Positions 18,518 through 28,527 of a stretch of 64,000 nucleotides of DNA are shown piece by piece (positions within the stretch are counted from its first letter, which is position 1; each line of letters starts with the position of its first letter). The translations under genes and the position numbers were made by a program. The stretch is from positions 248,001 to 312,000 of the forward strand of contig NZ_JAPCKI010000004.1 in the NCBI RefSeq assembly GCF_028680575.1. The letters run 5' to 3'. Origin of the DNA: Acidovorax benzenivorans. Lineage in GTDB: Bacteria > Pseudomonadota > Gammaproteobacteria > Burkholderiales > Burkholderiaceae_C. Under the pieces are notes generated by a model. It was not told where the DNA came from. It saw only the letters and a list, made by a program, of their open reading frames with translations, and made no database searches.

Positions 18518-19345
18518 ATGAAAAAAACTGATCCCAGCACCCCCCTCAAGCCCAGCGTTCAGGTGCTTGAGCGCATGTTCACACTGATCGATGTTCTGGC
18601 TTCTCGTGAAGAGGCGATTTCCCTCAAGGAAATCAGCGAAAAAACCGGGCTGCACCCTTCCACCACCCACCGCATCCTCAACGACCTGACCATCGGCCGG
18701 TTTGTGGACCGCCCTGAATCGGGCAGCTACCGGTTGGGCATGCGACTGCTGGAGCTGGGCAACTTGGTGAAGGCCCGCCTGAGCGTTCGTGACGCGGCGC
18801 TGACCCCCATGCGCAGCCTGCACAAGCTGATCCAGCAACCCGTGAACCTCAGCATGCGCCAGGGCGATGAGATTGTGTATGTGGAGCGCGCCTACAGTGA
18901 GCGATCGGGCATGCAGGTGGTGCGCGCCATTGGCGGCAGGGCGCCACTGCACCTGACCTCTACAGGCAAGCTCTTCCTGGCACTGGATGACCCCCAGCGC
19001 GTTCGCGCCTACGCCACCCGCACCGGCCTTGCAGGCCACACCCGAAACAGCATCACGCAATTGCCAGTGCTGGAGCGGGAACTGGCCAAAGCCCGCCAAT
19101 ACGGTATTGCCCGCGACAACGAAGAGCTGGAGCTGGGTGTGCGCTGCATCGCAGCCGGCGTGTATGACGATCAAGGCAAGCTGGTAGCGGGCTTGTCTAT
19201 TTCTGCCCCCGCCGACCGGCTGGACGAAGGCTGGCTGCCCAAGCTACAAGCGACAGCGAACGAAATTTCACTGGCTCTGGGCCATGCGCCAAACACCGAC
19301 GCCAGTCACAATCCAATCCCCCGCCAACACACCGAGTTGCGCTGA
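18518..19345 (+). CDS. IclR-family transcriptional regulator
   Basis: 275 residues. The N-terminal winged helix-turn-helix (about 15-75) contains LKEISEKTGLHPSTTHRILNDL. The C-terminal effector domain has GGRAPLHLTSTGKLFLA, YGIARDNEELELGVRCIAAGVYDDQGKLVAGLSISAP, as usual for IclR. No catabolic operon lies next to it, so its target is unclear. Downstream is 220 bp with nothing gene-like, then the pbpG terminator. Confidence 0.92.
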   Translation: MKKTDPSTPLKPSVQVLERMFTLIDVLASREEAISLKEISEKTGLHPSTTHRILNDLTIGRFVDRPESGSYRLGMRLLELGNLVKARLSVRDAALTPMRSLHKLIQQPVNLSMRQGDEIVYVERAYSERSGMQVVRAIGGRAPLHLTSTGKLFLALDDPQRVRAYATRTGLAGHTRNSITQLPVLERELAKARQYGIARDNEELELGVRCIAAGVYDDQGKLVAGLSISAPADRLDEGWLPKLQATANEISLALGHAPNTDASHNPIPRQHTELR

Positions 19346-19555
19346 GGCCCACCTCCTGCCCGGAAACGACTCCGTGGGCGAGGCCTCCGTGGCGTCTTGT
19401 GGCGCCCGGGGTAGGTCGCGGTGATTTACAAGCATAAGCGGCAGGCCACAGACACGGCCTTGCACGCTCATTGCATCGATACCCATTCAAGGTACAAGGC
19501 GCCCGCAGACCCGATTGACCCCAACCCATTTGCCAGGCACGTGGGCGCTCCATCC

Positions 19556-19598
19556 AAAAACGAAAAAGCCTGGCAGCCTCCAGAGGAGCCTGTCAGGC
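19556..19598 (-). terminator. pbpG intrinsic terminator
   Basis: In the minus direction GCCTGACAGGCTCC and GGAGGCTGCCAGGC form a 14-bp stem with two mismatches, followed by TTTTTCGTTTTT. It lies about 20 bp after the pbpG stop. Confidence 0.75.
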
Positions 19599-19620
19599 AT
19601 ATGTGCGGGAGGCCCGCGTA

Positions 19621-20697
19621 TCAGCCGTTGGTGTTGCGTGCCGCCTGCAAAGGTGCTGCCAGTGCGGGGTTGGACTCCACCCAGCGGCGCACCCGCTCTG
19701 CATCGCCCAGCCGACTGAATTTACCCGCAGAATCCAGAAACACCATGATCAGCTTGCGCCCCGCCACCTGGGCCTGCATCACCAAGCAACGGCCTGCCTC
19801 AGAGATATAGCCAGTCTTTTGCAGGCCGATGTCCCAGGTAGGGTTCTTCACCAGACCGTTGGTGTTGTTGTACTGAAGCGTTTTGTGCCCCACCGCCACC
19901 TCGTAGCCAGGCGAGGTGGATAGCTCGCGCAACAAGGGGTCTCCATGCGCCACACCAACCAAAGTCGCGAGATCGCGGGCACTCGACTGGTTGCGACTGG
20001 ACAGGCCCGTGGGTTCCACATAGTGCGTGTCATTCATCCCCAGCGACTTGGCCTTGGCGTTCATCTGAGCTACAAAAACTTCCAGGCCACCAGGGAAAGT
20101 ACGCCCCAGCGCATGGGCAGCCCGGTTCTCGCTGGACATCAGCGCCAGGTGCAGCATCTCGCCACGCGTCAGTGTGGTTCCCACGGTCAGGCGCGACCGG
20201 CTACCCTTTTCGGTATCTACATCATCCTGCGTGATCGTGACAGGTTCGTCCATCGGCAACTTGGCCTGCGAAACCAGCATGCCCGTCATGAGCTTGGTCA
20301 GCGATGCGATGGGGAGCACGGCCTGGTCATTCTTGCGCAACAACACCTCATGGGTGTCCTGGTCTACCACCAGCGCCACGCTGGACTTGAGGTCCAGCGG
20401 ATCATTGACCTCATGCAAACCTGCCATCTGGCCAAAAGAAGGCTTGGCAGGCACGAACGCCACCTTGGTCGGCGCCTTGGAAGTTCGGGCTGCTACACGC
20501 GTTGGCTTGATGCTTGCGGCAACCCTGCGTGGAGCCACTGCACGCTTGGCACCGGCAGCGCTGACCTGCTGTTTTTTGACCCCTTGCTTTTTGACATCTG
20601 CCGCATGCACGGAGGGCGAAATGAGGGCGGCGCTCACGAGCGCAAAACCCATCCACTGGAAAAATCGATTCACTGCAGCGTTGCGGCGATGGTGCAT
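19621..20697 (-). CDS. pbpG: D-alanyl-D-alanine endopeptidase (PBP7-like)
   Basis: About 358 residues; a periplasmic low-molecular-weight penicillin-binding protein that cuts peptidoglycan cross-links. A signal peptide (MGFALVSAALISPSVHAA) starts near residue 15. A basic Ala/Lys/Arg-rich linker of about 55 residues follows. The S11 peptidase motifs are SLTK (SxxK), SEN (SxN) and KTG. ATG 20697 was used; a TTG immediately before it is possible. An intrinsic terminator separates it from leuA. Confidence 0.92.
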   Translation of the reverse strand: MHHRRNAAVNRFFQWMGFALVSAALISPSVHAADVKKQGVKKQQVSAAGAKRAVAPRRVAASIKPTRVAARTSKAPTKVAFVPAKPSFGQMAGLHEVNDPLDLKSSVALVVDQDTHEVLLRKNDQAVLPIASLTKLMTGMLVSQAKLPMDEPVTITQDDVDTEKGSRSRLTVGTTLTRGEMLHLALMSSENRAAHALGRTFPGGLEVFVAQMNAKAKSLGMNDTHYVEPTGLSSRNQSSARDLATLVGVAHGDPLLRELSTSPGYEVAVGHKTLQYNNTNGLVKNPTWDIGLQKTGYISEAGRCLVMQAQVAGRKLIMVFLDSAGKFSRLGDAERVRRWVESNPALAAPLQAARNTNG

Positions 20698-20742
20698 CAA
20701 AGTGCTCCAAACGGTAAGAATTATTGGGCAGTGTACAGAATC

Positions 20743-20780
20743 AAAAAAAGTCGCGCAAGATCAATACCTTGCGCGACTTT
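20743..20780 (-). terminator. leuA intrinsic terminator
   Basis: AAAGTCGCGCAAG (20747-20759) and CTTGCGCGACTTT (20768-20780) form a perfect 13-bp stem. In the minus direction it is followed by a run of seven T. It lies 33 bp after the leuA stop. Confidence 0.9.
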
Positions 20781-20812
20781 CCAAGAAAGTGAGTGAATTA
20801 TAAATAGATCAC

Positions 20813-22351
20813 TCAGCCTTGTGCAGCCACCCGATCGGCTTTACTTTGTAACTTGTTCAAAGCGCTGAGGTAGGCCTTCGCCGACGCCACGACGATGTCA
20901 GGATCCGCGCCCACACCATTCACGACACGCCCGCTGTTTTGCAAGCGCACGGTGACCTCGCCTTGACTCTCGGTAGAGCCACTGATGGCGTTCACCGAAT
21001 ACAGCACCATTTCAGCACCACTCTTCACATGCGATTCGATGGCCTTGAGCGAGGCATCGACGGGGCCATTGCCCTCCGCCTCGCCACGCACCTCATGCCC
21101 ATCCACGGTGAACACGATGCGCGCACGAGGCTGCTCGCCGGTCTCGCTCTGCTGGAACAGCGACACGAAGCCGTATTGCTCTTTTTCAGCCGTCACGCTC
21201 TCGTCGCTGACCAGCGCCAGGATATCTTCGTCAAAGATTTCGGACTTGCGGTCGGCCAGTTCCTTGAAGCGCGTGAAAGCGGTATTGACTTCGGTTTCGC
21301 TGTCCAGGCTGACACCCAGCTCCTGCAGGCGTTGCTTGAAAGCGTTGCGGCCACTGAGCTTGCCCAGCACAATCTTGTTGGCACTCCAACCCACATCTTC
21401 GGCCCGCATGATCTCGTAGGTGTCGCGAGCCTTGAGCACGCCATCCTGGTGAATACCGCTGGCATGTGCAAACGCATTGGCCCCCACCACGGCCTTGTTG
21501 GGTTGCACCACAAAACCGGTGGTCTGACTGACCATGCGACTGGCGGCCACGATGTGCTGCGTGTCAATCCCCAAGTCAAGGCCAAAGTAATCACGGCGGG
21601 TCTTGACCGCCATGACCACCTCTTCGAGCGAGCAGTTGCCTGCGCGCTCACCCAGGCCGTTGATGGTGCATTCGACCTGGCGCGCACCACCGATCTTCAC
21701 ACCGGCGAGCGAGTTGGCCACTGCCATGCCCAGGTCATTGTGGCAATGCACCGACCAGATGGCCTTGTCACTATTGGGAATACGCTCGCGCAATGTCTTG
21801 ATGAAGTTGCCATACAACTCAGGCACGGCGTAGCCCACGGTATCGGGCACATTGATGGTGGTGGCGCCTTCGGCAATCACGGTCTCCAGCACCCTGCACA
21901 AGAAGTCAGGGTCGCTGCGGTAGCCGTCCTCGGGACTGAACTCGATGTCTCCCACCAGGTTGCGAGCGAAACGGACCGACTGCTTGGCCTGCTCCAGCAC
22001 CTGATCCGGCGTCATCCGCAGCTTTTTCTCCATGTGCAGTGCCGAGGTGGCAATGAAGGTATGGATGCGGGCACTCGCCGCACCCTTGAGGGCCTCAGCA
22101 GCCCTTGAAATATCGCGGTCGTTAGCCCGCGACAGGGAGCAGATCGTGGACTCTTTGATGGCAGCGGCAATGGCCTGCACCGCCTCGAAATCTCCATTGG
22201 AGCTGGCAGCAAACCCGGCTTCGATCACATCCACCTTCAGGCGCTCCAACTGGCGCGCAATACGCAGCTTCTCGTCCTTGGTCATCGAGGCGCCGGGGGA
22301 CTGCTCGCCATCGCGCAAAGTGGTGTCGAAAATAATCAGTTTGTCAGCCAT
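20813..22351 (-). CDS. leuA: 2-isopropylmalate synthase
   Basis: 512 residues; condenses 2-oxoisovalerate with acetyl-CoA, the first leucine-specific step. The HMGL-type barrel starts [18 protein letters not shown], has [12 protein letters not shown] and the metal-binding [13 protein letters not shown], then [17 protein letters not shown]. The C-terminal LeuA dimer domain (about 395-505) is the leucine-sensing regulatory domain. AGGAG lies nine bases before the ATG. A leader peptide and terminator precede it, so transcription is probably controlled by attenuation as well as by feedback inhibition. Confidence 0.96.
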   Translation of the reverse strand: MADKLIIFDTTLRDGEQSPGASMTKDEKLRIARQLERLKVDVIEAGFAASSNGDFEAVQAIAAAIKESTICSLSRANDRDISRAAEALKGAASARIHTFIATSALHMEKKLRMTPDQVLEQAKQSVRFARNLVGDIEFSPEDGYRSDPDFLCRVLETVIAEGATTINVPDTVGYAVPELYGNFIKTLRERIPNSDKAIWSVHCHNDLGMAVANSLAGVKIGGARQVECTINGLGERAGNCSLEEVVMAVKTRRDYFGLDLGIDTQHIVAASRMVSQTTGFVVQPNKAVVGANAFAHASGIHQDGVLKARDTYEIMRAEDVGWSANKIVLGKLSGRNAFKQRLQELGVSLDSETEVNTAFTRFKELADRKSEIFDEDILALVSDESVTAEKEQYGFVSLFQQSETGEQPRARIVFTVDGHEVRGEAEGNGPVDASLKAIESHVKSGAEMVLYSVNAISGSTESQGEVTVRLQNSGRVVNGVGADPDIVVASAKAYLSALNKLQSKADRVAAQG

Positions 22352-22402
22352 GTTGTTCTCCTGGTATCAGTGGGTGGGGCCCGCAACGTAAAAATCTGGC
22401 GC

Positions 22403-22441
22403 CCAAAACAAAAGGCCCGTTGCAGGTGCAAACGGGCCTTT
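22403..22441 (-). terminator. leuA leader terminator (attenuator)
   Basis: AAAGGCCCGTT (22411-22421) and AACGGGCCTTT (22431-22441) pair fully on the minus-strand RNA. They are followed by TTTTGTTTT. The hairpin lies 22 bp after the leader-peptide stop and 52 bp before leuA, the standard layout of an amino-acid attenuator. Confidence 0.85.
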
Positions 22442-22463
22442 GTGGAAAAGTGTGCGCGTGCGC

Positions 22464-22517
22464 TTACTGTCTCCGCCCGTGGGGAGGTAGCAGTAGCGCC
22501 AGAGCAAACAAGTTCAT
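22464..22517 (-). CDS. leuL: leucine leader peptide of leuA
   Basis: A 17-codon ORF, MNLFALALLLPPHGRRQ, with five Leu codons including three in a row (CTA CTG CTA). It starts 40 bp after pssA and ends just before the terminator hairpin. A ribosome that stalls on the Leu run when charged leucyl-tRNA is scarce would favour an alternative RNA fold and let transcription enter leuA. Two of the five codons are CTA, rare in this high-GC genome, which would sharpen the response. The alternative antiterminator fold was not worked out. Confidence 0.82.
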   Translation of the reverse strand: MNLFALALLLPPHGRRQ

Positions 22518-22556
22518 GCATTGCAATGTAGCACAACTGGCCCAATACCACGGCCA

Positions 22557-23390
22557 TCACTTGTGCAGACCGCGCTCGTCGGGTTCGTCGGTAGAGGTGC
22601 TGATCACGCTACTGTGCTGGCCTTTGGCCTTGCGCCAGGCGTATACGCCATAACCACTCAGGCCATAGAAAACGAACACGCCAAACAGCACGATAGGGGG
22701 ATGGATGTTGATGATGGCAATGCCCAGCGCGATCAGCACGATGGCGGCGAACGGCACGCTCTTTTTCATCTGGATGTCCTTGAAGCTGTAGAACGGCACG
22801 TTGGTGACCATCGTCAGGCCCGCGTACAGCGTGAAAGCAAACATGATCCAGGTAGTCTGTGTCCAGGTCAGCCAGAGGTCTTCGCCCGGGTGCACACCCA
22901 GCTCGGTCATCAGCCAGATGAAACCAGCTACCAGAGCAGCCGCGGCGGGCGACGGAAGTCCCTGAAAATAGCGCTTGTCCACGACGCTGGTATTCACATT
23001 GAAACGAGCCAGACGCAGGGCCGCACAGGCGCAGTACACAAAAGCAGCGATCCATCCCCAGCGGCCCAGACCCTGGAGCGACCATTCATAGGCAATCAGC
23101 GCTGGCGCCGCCCCAAAAGACACCATGTCGGAGAGCGAATCCATTTGCTCGCCAAACGCACTTTGTGTGTTGGTCATGCGCGCCACACGCCCGTCGAGGC
23201 TGTCGAGCACCATCGCACAGAAGACGCCCACGGCCGCCATGTCGAAACGGCCGTTCATGGCCATGACGATGGAATAGAAGCCCCCAAACAAGGCCGCCAG
23301 CGTGAACAGGTTGGGCAGGATGTAGATGCCTTTGCGCCTTTTGCGCACCATCACACCGGGGTTGTCGGTGGACTCATTACCGTCATGCAT
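22557..23390 (-). CDS. pssA: CDP-diacylglycerol-serine O-phosphatidyltransferase
   Basis: 277 residues; makes phosphatidylserine, the precursor of phosphatidylethanolamine, in the inner membrane. The CDP-alcohol phosphotransferase motif DG-x2-AR-x8-G-x3-D-x3-D is intact (DGRVARMTN..., FGEQMDSLSD), about residues 65-90. Several transmembrane segments follow (about 30-60, 95-125, 145-165, 175-195, 215-250). This is the type II membrane PssA, not the soluble enterobacterial form. It sits between ilvC and leuA, an arrangement shared by Burkholderiales. ATG 23390 was chosen over the preceding TTG. Confidence 0.93.
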   Translation of the reverse strand: MHDGNESTDNPGVMVRKRRKGIYILPNLFTLAALFGGFYSIVMAMNGRFDMAAVGVFCAMVLDSLDGRVARMTNTQSAFGEQMDSLSDMVSFGAAPALIAYEWSLQGLGRWGWIAAFVYCACAALRLARFNVNTSVVDKRYFQGLPSPAAAALVAGFIWLMTELGVHPGEDLWLTWTQTTWIMFAFTLYAGLTMVTNVPFYSFKDIQMKKSVPFAAIVLIALGIAIINIHPPIVLFGVFVFYGLSGYGVYAWRKAKGQHSSVISTSTDEPDERGLHK

Positions 23391-23415
23391 CAAACAGACC
23401 TCCAGCGCTTACCCG

Positions 23416-23451
23416 CATTGCGCAAGCAGCTATTAAATTTATAGTATTCAG
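23416..23451 (-). repeat. interspersed element, partial copy 3
   Basis: On the minus strand TGAATACTATAAATTTAATAGCTGCTTGCGCAA matches one half of the element (AATAGCTGCTTGCGC). The second half is missing. It sits 26 bp upstream of the pssA start, within the ilvC-pssA gap. Confidence 0.55.
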
Positions 23452-23539
23452 CCATTTCCCACAGGACAGCAGGCCACCGCGCGCACAAAAGGCGAAGGTC
23501 GCAGTGTAGCGCCTGCACACAGGGCCAGACGCCAACGGA

Positions 23540-23563
23540 AAAAGGCCACCGAAGTGGCCTTTT
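23540..23563 (-). terminator. ilvC intrinsic terminator
   Basis: AAAAGGCCAC, loop CGAA and GTGGCCTTTT form a perfect 10-bp stem 21 bp after the ilvC stop. Its T run in the minus direction is short, so partial read-through to pssA is plausible. Confidence 0.75.
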
Positions 23564-23583
23564 GACGCTCCAGCGATGAAGAA

Positions 23584-24657
<1,074 letters not shown>

Positions 24658-24761
24658 TTACATCGGATTGGGATTCGACCGGGTGGCTACGCGGGAGCCG
24701 CAGACAGTGCTTTTGCACAGCAAGGCGGCCCACCGACGCAAGCCGGTCGAAGGCAAATCCG

Positions 24762-25253
24762 TTACACGCGCAGAATGCGCTCGCCGCGGCCGATGCCGCT
24801 GGCACCGGTGCGCACGGTTTCCAGGATGGCCGTGCGGTCGATCGCCTGCAGGAACGCGTCGTTCTTCGACTGATCGCCGGTGAGCTCGATGGTGTAGCTC
24901 TTTTCAGTCACGTCGATGATGCGGCCACGAAAGATGTCGGCCATGCGCTTCATCTCCTCGCGCTCCTTGCCCACCGCGCGCACCTTCACCATCATGAGCT
25001 CACGCTCGGTGTAGGCACCCTCAGTGAGATCGACCACCTTGACCACCTCGATGAGGCGGTTCAGGTGCTTGGTGATCTGCTCGATCACATCGTCGGAGCC
25101 CGTGGTCTGGATGGTCATGCGCGAGAGCGATGCATCCTCGGTGGGCGCCACCGTGAGCGATTCGATGTTGTAGCCACGGGCGGAGAACAGCCCCACCACG
25201 CGCGAGAGCGCACCGGGTTCGTTTTCCAGCAAGACAGCAATGATGTGTTTCAT
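24762..25253 (-). CDS. ilvH: acetolactate synthase, small subunit
   Basis: 163 residues; regulatory subunit that activates IlvB and confers valine inhibition. The N-terminal ACT domain begins MKHIIAVLLENEPGALSRVVGLFSARGYNIESL, and the C-terminal domain includes FRGRIIDVTEKSYTIELTG. It follows ilvB by 144 bp, a gap largely filled by an interspersed element. A gap of about 160 bp without clear signals separates it from ilvC. Confidence 0.96.
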   Translation of the reverse strand: MKHIIAVLLENEPGALSRVVGLFSARGYNIESLTVAPTEDASLSRMTIQTTGSDDVIEQITKHLNRLIEVVKVVDLTEGAYTERELMMVKVRAVGKEREEMKRMADIFRGRIIDVTEKSYTIELTGDQSKNDAFLQAIDRTAILETVRTGASGIGRGERILRV

Positions 25254-25332
25254 GATGAAGAGATTCCTCTTTTCGCTGCCCTCCCCCGTGCACGGTAATG
25301 CACGGGCTTGGCAGGCAATAGATTCGTCAAAA

Positions 25333-25402
25333 AAGTGATAGCTATCAAATTAATAGCTACTTGCGCTTGTGAATCAAGCACTGGAGCCCGATTTAGCTTA
25401 AA
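25333..25402 (+). repeat. interspersed element, copy 4, overlapping the ilvB stop
   Basis: The plus strand reads AATTAATAGCTACTTGCGCTT, then GTGAATCAAGCACTGGAGCC and GATTTAGCTTAAA. The final TTTAAGC (minus strand) contains the TAA stop of ilvB at 25398-25400. A second GATAGCTATCAAAT at 25338-25350 suggests a duplicated end. Confidence 0.7.
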
Positions 25403-27191
25403 GGTCTTCCGACCCCAGCAACATTTCGGTGATGCCCTTGCCGGCCTGCACCATCGGGAACACGTTCTCGGTGGGGTCGGTGCGGAAGTCCATGAACACC
25501 GTGCGGTCCTTGAGCTTGCGGGCTTCGCGCAGCGCGGGCTCCACATCCTTGGGATGCTCGATGAGCATACCCACGTGGCCGTAGGCCTCGGCCAGCTTCA
25601 CGAAGTTGGGCAGCGCGTCCATGTAGCTGTGGCTGTAGCGGCCGGAGTATTCGATCTCCTGCCACTGACGCACCATGCCCAGGTAGCGGTTGTTCAACGA
25701 GCAGATCTTGATCGGCGTGTTGTACTGCAGGCAGGTGGACAGCTCTTGAATGTTCATCTGCACCGAGCCTTCGCCGGTGATACAGAACACCTCAGACTGC
25801 GGCTTGGCCAGCTTGATGCCCATGGCGTACGGGATACCCACGCCCATGGTGCCCAGACCACCAGAGTTGATCCAGCGGCGTGGCTCGTCAAAGCGGTAAT
25901 ACTGCGCAGCCCACATCTGGTGCTGCCCCACGTCGGACGTGATGTAGGTGTCCGCGTCCTTGGTCATGTTCCACAGCGTCTCGACCACATACTGCGGCTT
26001 GATGACGTCTGGGCTACCCATGCTGTACTTGAGGCAGTCGCGCTTGCGCCAGCCTTCGATGGTGTCCCACCAAGCGGCCAGAGCACCAGCGTCCGGCCGG
26101 GTGCTGCTCTCGCGGATCATGGAGATCAGCTCAGTCAGAACATCCTTCACGTCGCCGACGATCGGAATATCCACCTTCACACGCTTGGAGATGCTCGACG
26201 GGTCGATGTCTACGTGAATGATCTTGCGATCGTTCTGCGCGAAATGCTTGGGGTTACCGATCACGCGGTCGTCAAAGCGCGCACCCACGGCCAGCAGCAC
26301 GTCGCAGTTCTGCATGGCGTTGTTGGCTTCGATGGTGCCGTGCATGCCCAGCATGCCCAGGAACTTGCGGTCCGACGCGGGGTAGGCCCCGAGGCCCATC
26401 AGCGTGTTGGTGACGGGGTAGCCCAGCATGTCCACCAGCGTACGCAGCTCGTTGGTGGCATTGCCCAGCAGCACGCCACCGCCGGTGTAGATGTAGGGGC
26501 GCTTGGCCGCCAGCAGCAACTGCAGCGCCTTGCGGATCTGACCGCCATGGCCCTTGCGCACGGGGTTGTACGAGCGCATTTCCACGCTTTGTGGGTAGCC
26601 GGTGTAAGGAACCTTCTTGAAGGAAACGTCCTTGGGCACATCCACCACCACAGGGCCAGGGCGGCCGGTGCGGGCAATGTGGAAGGCCTTCTTCATCGTC
26701 ATGGCCAGATCGCGCGGGTCCTTGACGAGGAAATTGTGTTTGACAATAGGGCGGGTGATACCGACCGTGTCGCATTCCTGGAAGGCATCCAGCCCAATCG
26801 CGGGCGTGGGCACCTGACCGGAGATGATCACCATCGGAATGCTGTCCATGTACGCCGTGGCGATGCCGGTCACCGCGTTGGTGAGGCCGGGGCCGGACGT
26901 GACCAGCGCTACGCCCACTTCACCCGTGGCGCGGGCGTAGCCGTCTGCAGCATGCACAGCCGCCTGCTCGTGGCGCACCAGCACGTGCTGGATGGTGTCT
27001 TGCTTGTAGAGAGCGTCGTAAATGTAGAGAACCGCACCACCGGGGTAGCCCCAGATGTACTGGACATTCTCAGCCTGAAGCGACTTGATGAGGATCTCAG
27101 AACCCATGAGGTCCTGCGAGCCGGAAGCGGAGGGAGTGTTGCCCTGCGTGGCAGCGGCAGCTGAAGTGAGTTCAGCCTTGGAGATTTCCAT
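25398..27191 (-). CDS. ilvB: acetolactate synthase, large (catalytic) subunit
   Basis: 597 residues; TPP- and FAD-dependent enzyme that makes acetolactate from pyruvate, the first common step to valine and leucine. The catalytic Glu is in VRHEQAAVHAADGYARATG. The TPP-binding segment GEGSVQMNIQELSTCLQYNTP shows Glu where many homologues have GDGS, a variant I believe is usual in this order. The N-terminal 25 residues (KAELTSAAAATQGNTPSASG) are a low-complexity extension. It leads the ilvB-ilvH-ilvC-pssA-leuA block. The stop codon lies in an interspersed element. Confidence 0.96.
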   Translation of the reverse strand: MEISKAELTSAAAATQGNTPSASGSQDLMGSEILIKSLQAENVQYIWGYPGGAVLYIYDALYKQDTIQHVLVRHEQAAVHAADGYARATGEVGVALVTSGPGLTNAVTGIATAYMDSIPMVIISGQVPTPAIGLDAFQECDTVGITRPIVKHNFLVKDPRDLAMTMKKAFHIARTGRPGPVVVDVPKDVSFKKVPYTGYPQSVEMRSYNPVRKGHGGQIRKALQLLLAAKRPYIYTGGGVLLGNATNELRTLVDMLGYPVTNTLMGLGAYPASDRKFLGMLGMHGTIEANNAMQNCDVLLAVGARFDDRVIGNPKHFAQNDRKIIHVDIDPSSISKRVKVDIPIVGDVKDVLTELISMIRESSTRPDAGALAAWWDTIEGWRKRDCLKYSMGSPDVIKPQYVVETLWNMTKDADTYITSDVGQHQMWAAQYYRFDEPRRWINSGGLGTMGVGIPYAMGIKLAKPQSEVFCITGEGSVQMNIQELSTCLQYNTPIKICSLNNRYLGMVRQWQEIEYSGRYSHSYMDALPNFVKLAEAYGHVGMLIEHPKDVEPALREARKLKDRTVFMDFRTDPTENVFPMVQAGKGITEMLLGSEDL

Positions 27192-27485
27192 GATCGATCA
27201 ACCTTTGTGAATTTCTCTGACGAAAAACCTTGGGTGCCCCTCGCGCGCGCTCTTGTGAAGCCAGCTTGGAACTTGAGGCCAAGGACATGGGCGGGATGAT
27301 TGCCGCGCCGGACCGTGACCCGTTTGCCTTTTGAATTGCAAGAACAATTATCGCACTGCAACACACTCAAAACCCGCCTTGATCAAAAAAAACCCCAGCG
27401 GGTGCGATAATCGAACGCTTTACTGTGTCAGACAGCCTCATTTTTTGCAGTGCTTCTGCCCCGATCCCTCCCGGGCTGACCCCTC
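27192..27485. promoter_or_regulatory. divergent control region between ilvB and the sigma factor gene
   Basis: 294 bp without a credible gene. Two -10-like GATAAT hexamers, each in the context GTGCGATAAT, point in opposite directions: 27406-27411 (plus) and 27352-27347 (minus). Between them ACCCGC (27372-27377) and GCGGGT (27398-27403) form an inverted repeat around an A-rich stretch. No good -35 was found for either. A GTG-initiated minus-strand frame here contains IIVLAI, but it lacks other leader features. Confidence 0.4.
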
Positions 27486-28055
27486 TTGGCAACCGAACAA
27501 GAACTCTCCGATTTCCTCAAAAGTGTAGAAAAGCGCGCGTTCAAGCGCTCGGTCTACCATGTGCGCAATGAGGAAGCGGCGCTTGATATCGTGCAAGACA
27601 GCATGCTCAAGCTGGCTGAACACTACGGAGACAAGCCTGCAGCAGAGCTGCCAATGCTCTATCAACGCATTCTGTCTAACTGCACTCTGGATTGGTTTCG
27701 GCGCCAGAAGACCCGCAATGCACTGTTTTCGAGCATGAGCGACTTCGAAGGCCCCGGCGAAGATGGCATGGATTTTGATCTGCTGGAAGCATATTCGGGA
27801 CCGGACGACGGCGACAAGGCAGAAAGTGCAGAAGACCTCACCCGCCGGGCCCAGATATTCCATGGCATAGAGGCAGAAATTGCTGAATTGCCGCCACGTC
27901 AACGGGAAGCGTTCCTGATGCGTTACTGGGAGGAAATGGATGTCGCAGAGACGGCTGCCGCCATGGGCTGCTCCGAAGGCAGTGTCAAGACGCACTGCTT
28001 TCGCGCCATACAAACCCTCAGCAAGGCACTGAAGGCCAAAGGAATCGAGCCATGA
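27486..28055 (+). CDS. RNA polymerase ECF-type sigma factor
   Basis: 189 residues starting at TTG 27486, the reading (M)ATEQELSDFLKSVEKRAFKRSVYHV. Region sigma-2 includes EEAALDIVQDSMLKLAEHY and TLDWFRRQKTRN. Region sigma-4 includes ELPPRQREAFLMRYWEEMDVAETAAAMGCSEGSVKTHCFRA. An acidic linker of about 40 residues (EGPGEDGMDFDLLEAYSGPDD) joins them. It overlaps the next gene by four bases (ATGA), as sigma/anti-sigma pairs often do. Its regulon is unknown. Confidence 0.9.
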   Translation: MATEQELSDFLKSVEKRAFKRSVYHVRNEEAALDIVQDSMLKLAEHYGDKPAAELPMLYQRILSNCTLDWFRRQKTRNALFSSMSDFEGPGEDGMDFDLLEAYSGPDDGDKAESAEDLTRRAQIFHGIEAEIAELPPRQREAFLMRYWEEMDVAETAAAMGCSEGSVKTHCFRAIQTLSKALKAKGIEP

Positions 28056-28507
28056 AGAACACTGAACAGACCCCATCGACCCAAGCTGAAGCTGCTGCAG
28101 AGCGCTTTGCGCTGCGCGTCACGGCGCGCCTGTCCAGCGGGACCGACGCCCTTCCCTATGACATCTCCGAGCGGCTGCGCGCCTCGCGCATGCAGGCACT
28201 GGCCAAGCGCAAGGTCACCGTGCCGGTGCGTCGCACTGCACCTGCAGCGGTCGTGGTCAATGCGGGCAGCACGGCCACACTGGGCCGTGGCGGCGAAGGC
28301 GGCAGCTGGTGGAGCGCACTGGTGTCCGCCGTGCCACTGCTGGCGCTGGTCGTGGGCCTGGTGGTCATCAACATCGCTCAGGACGAGCGCATTGCCAACG
28401 ATGTGGCCGAAGTCGATGCCGCTTTGCTGACCGACGACCTGCCACCCGCCGCCTACTCGGACCCAGGCTTCGTACAATTCCTCAAGACCTCCGCGCAGTC
28501 AAACTGA
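28052..28507 (+). CDS. DUF3619 membrane protein, candidate anti-sigma factor
   Basis: 151 residues. A cytoplasmic N-terminal part (about 1-85) with FALRVTARLSSGTDALPYDISERLRASRMQAL is followed by one transmembrane helix (about 90-112, ALVSAVPLLALVVGLVVINI) and a short outside tail. The start overlaps the sigma gene stop. The topology and translational coupling fit a membrane anti-sigma factor, but this is inference; the DUF3619 family has no established role that I know of, and no zinc-binding HxxxCxxC motif is seen. Confidence 0.82.
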   Translation: MKNTEQTPSTQAEAAAERFALRVTARLSSGTDALPYDISERLRASRMQALAKRKVTVPVRRTAPAAVVVNAGSTATLGRGGEGGSWWSALVSAVPLLALVVGLVVINIAQDERIANDVAEVDAALLTDDLPPAAYSDPGFVQFLKTSAQSN

Positions 28508-28527
28508 TCTGCCTGACTCTGGACTGC

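Noticed and set aside
25780-25800. IlvB GEGS instead of GDGS as a sign of inactivation
   Set aside because: I recall this variant as usual in Burkholderiales IlvB; the rest of the enzyme is intact.
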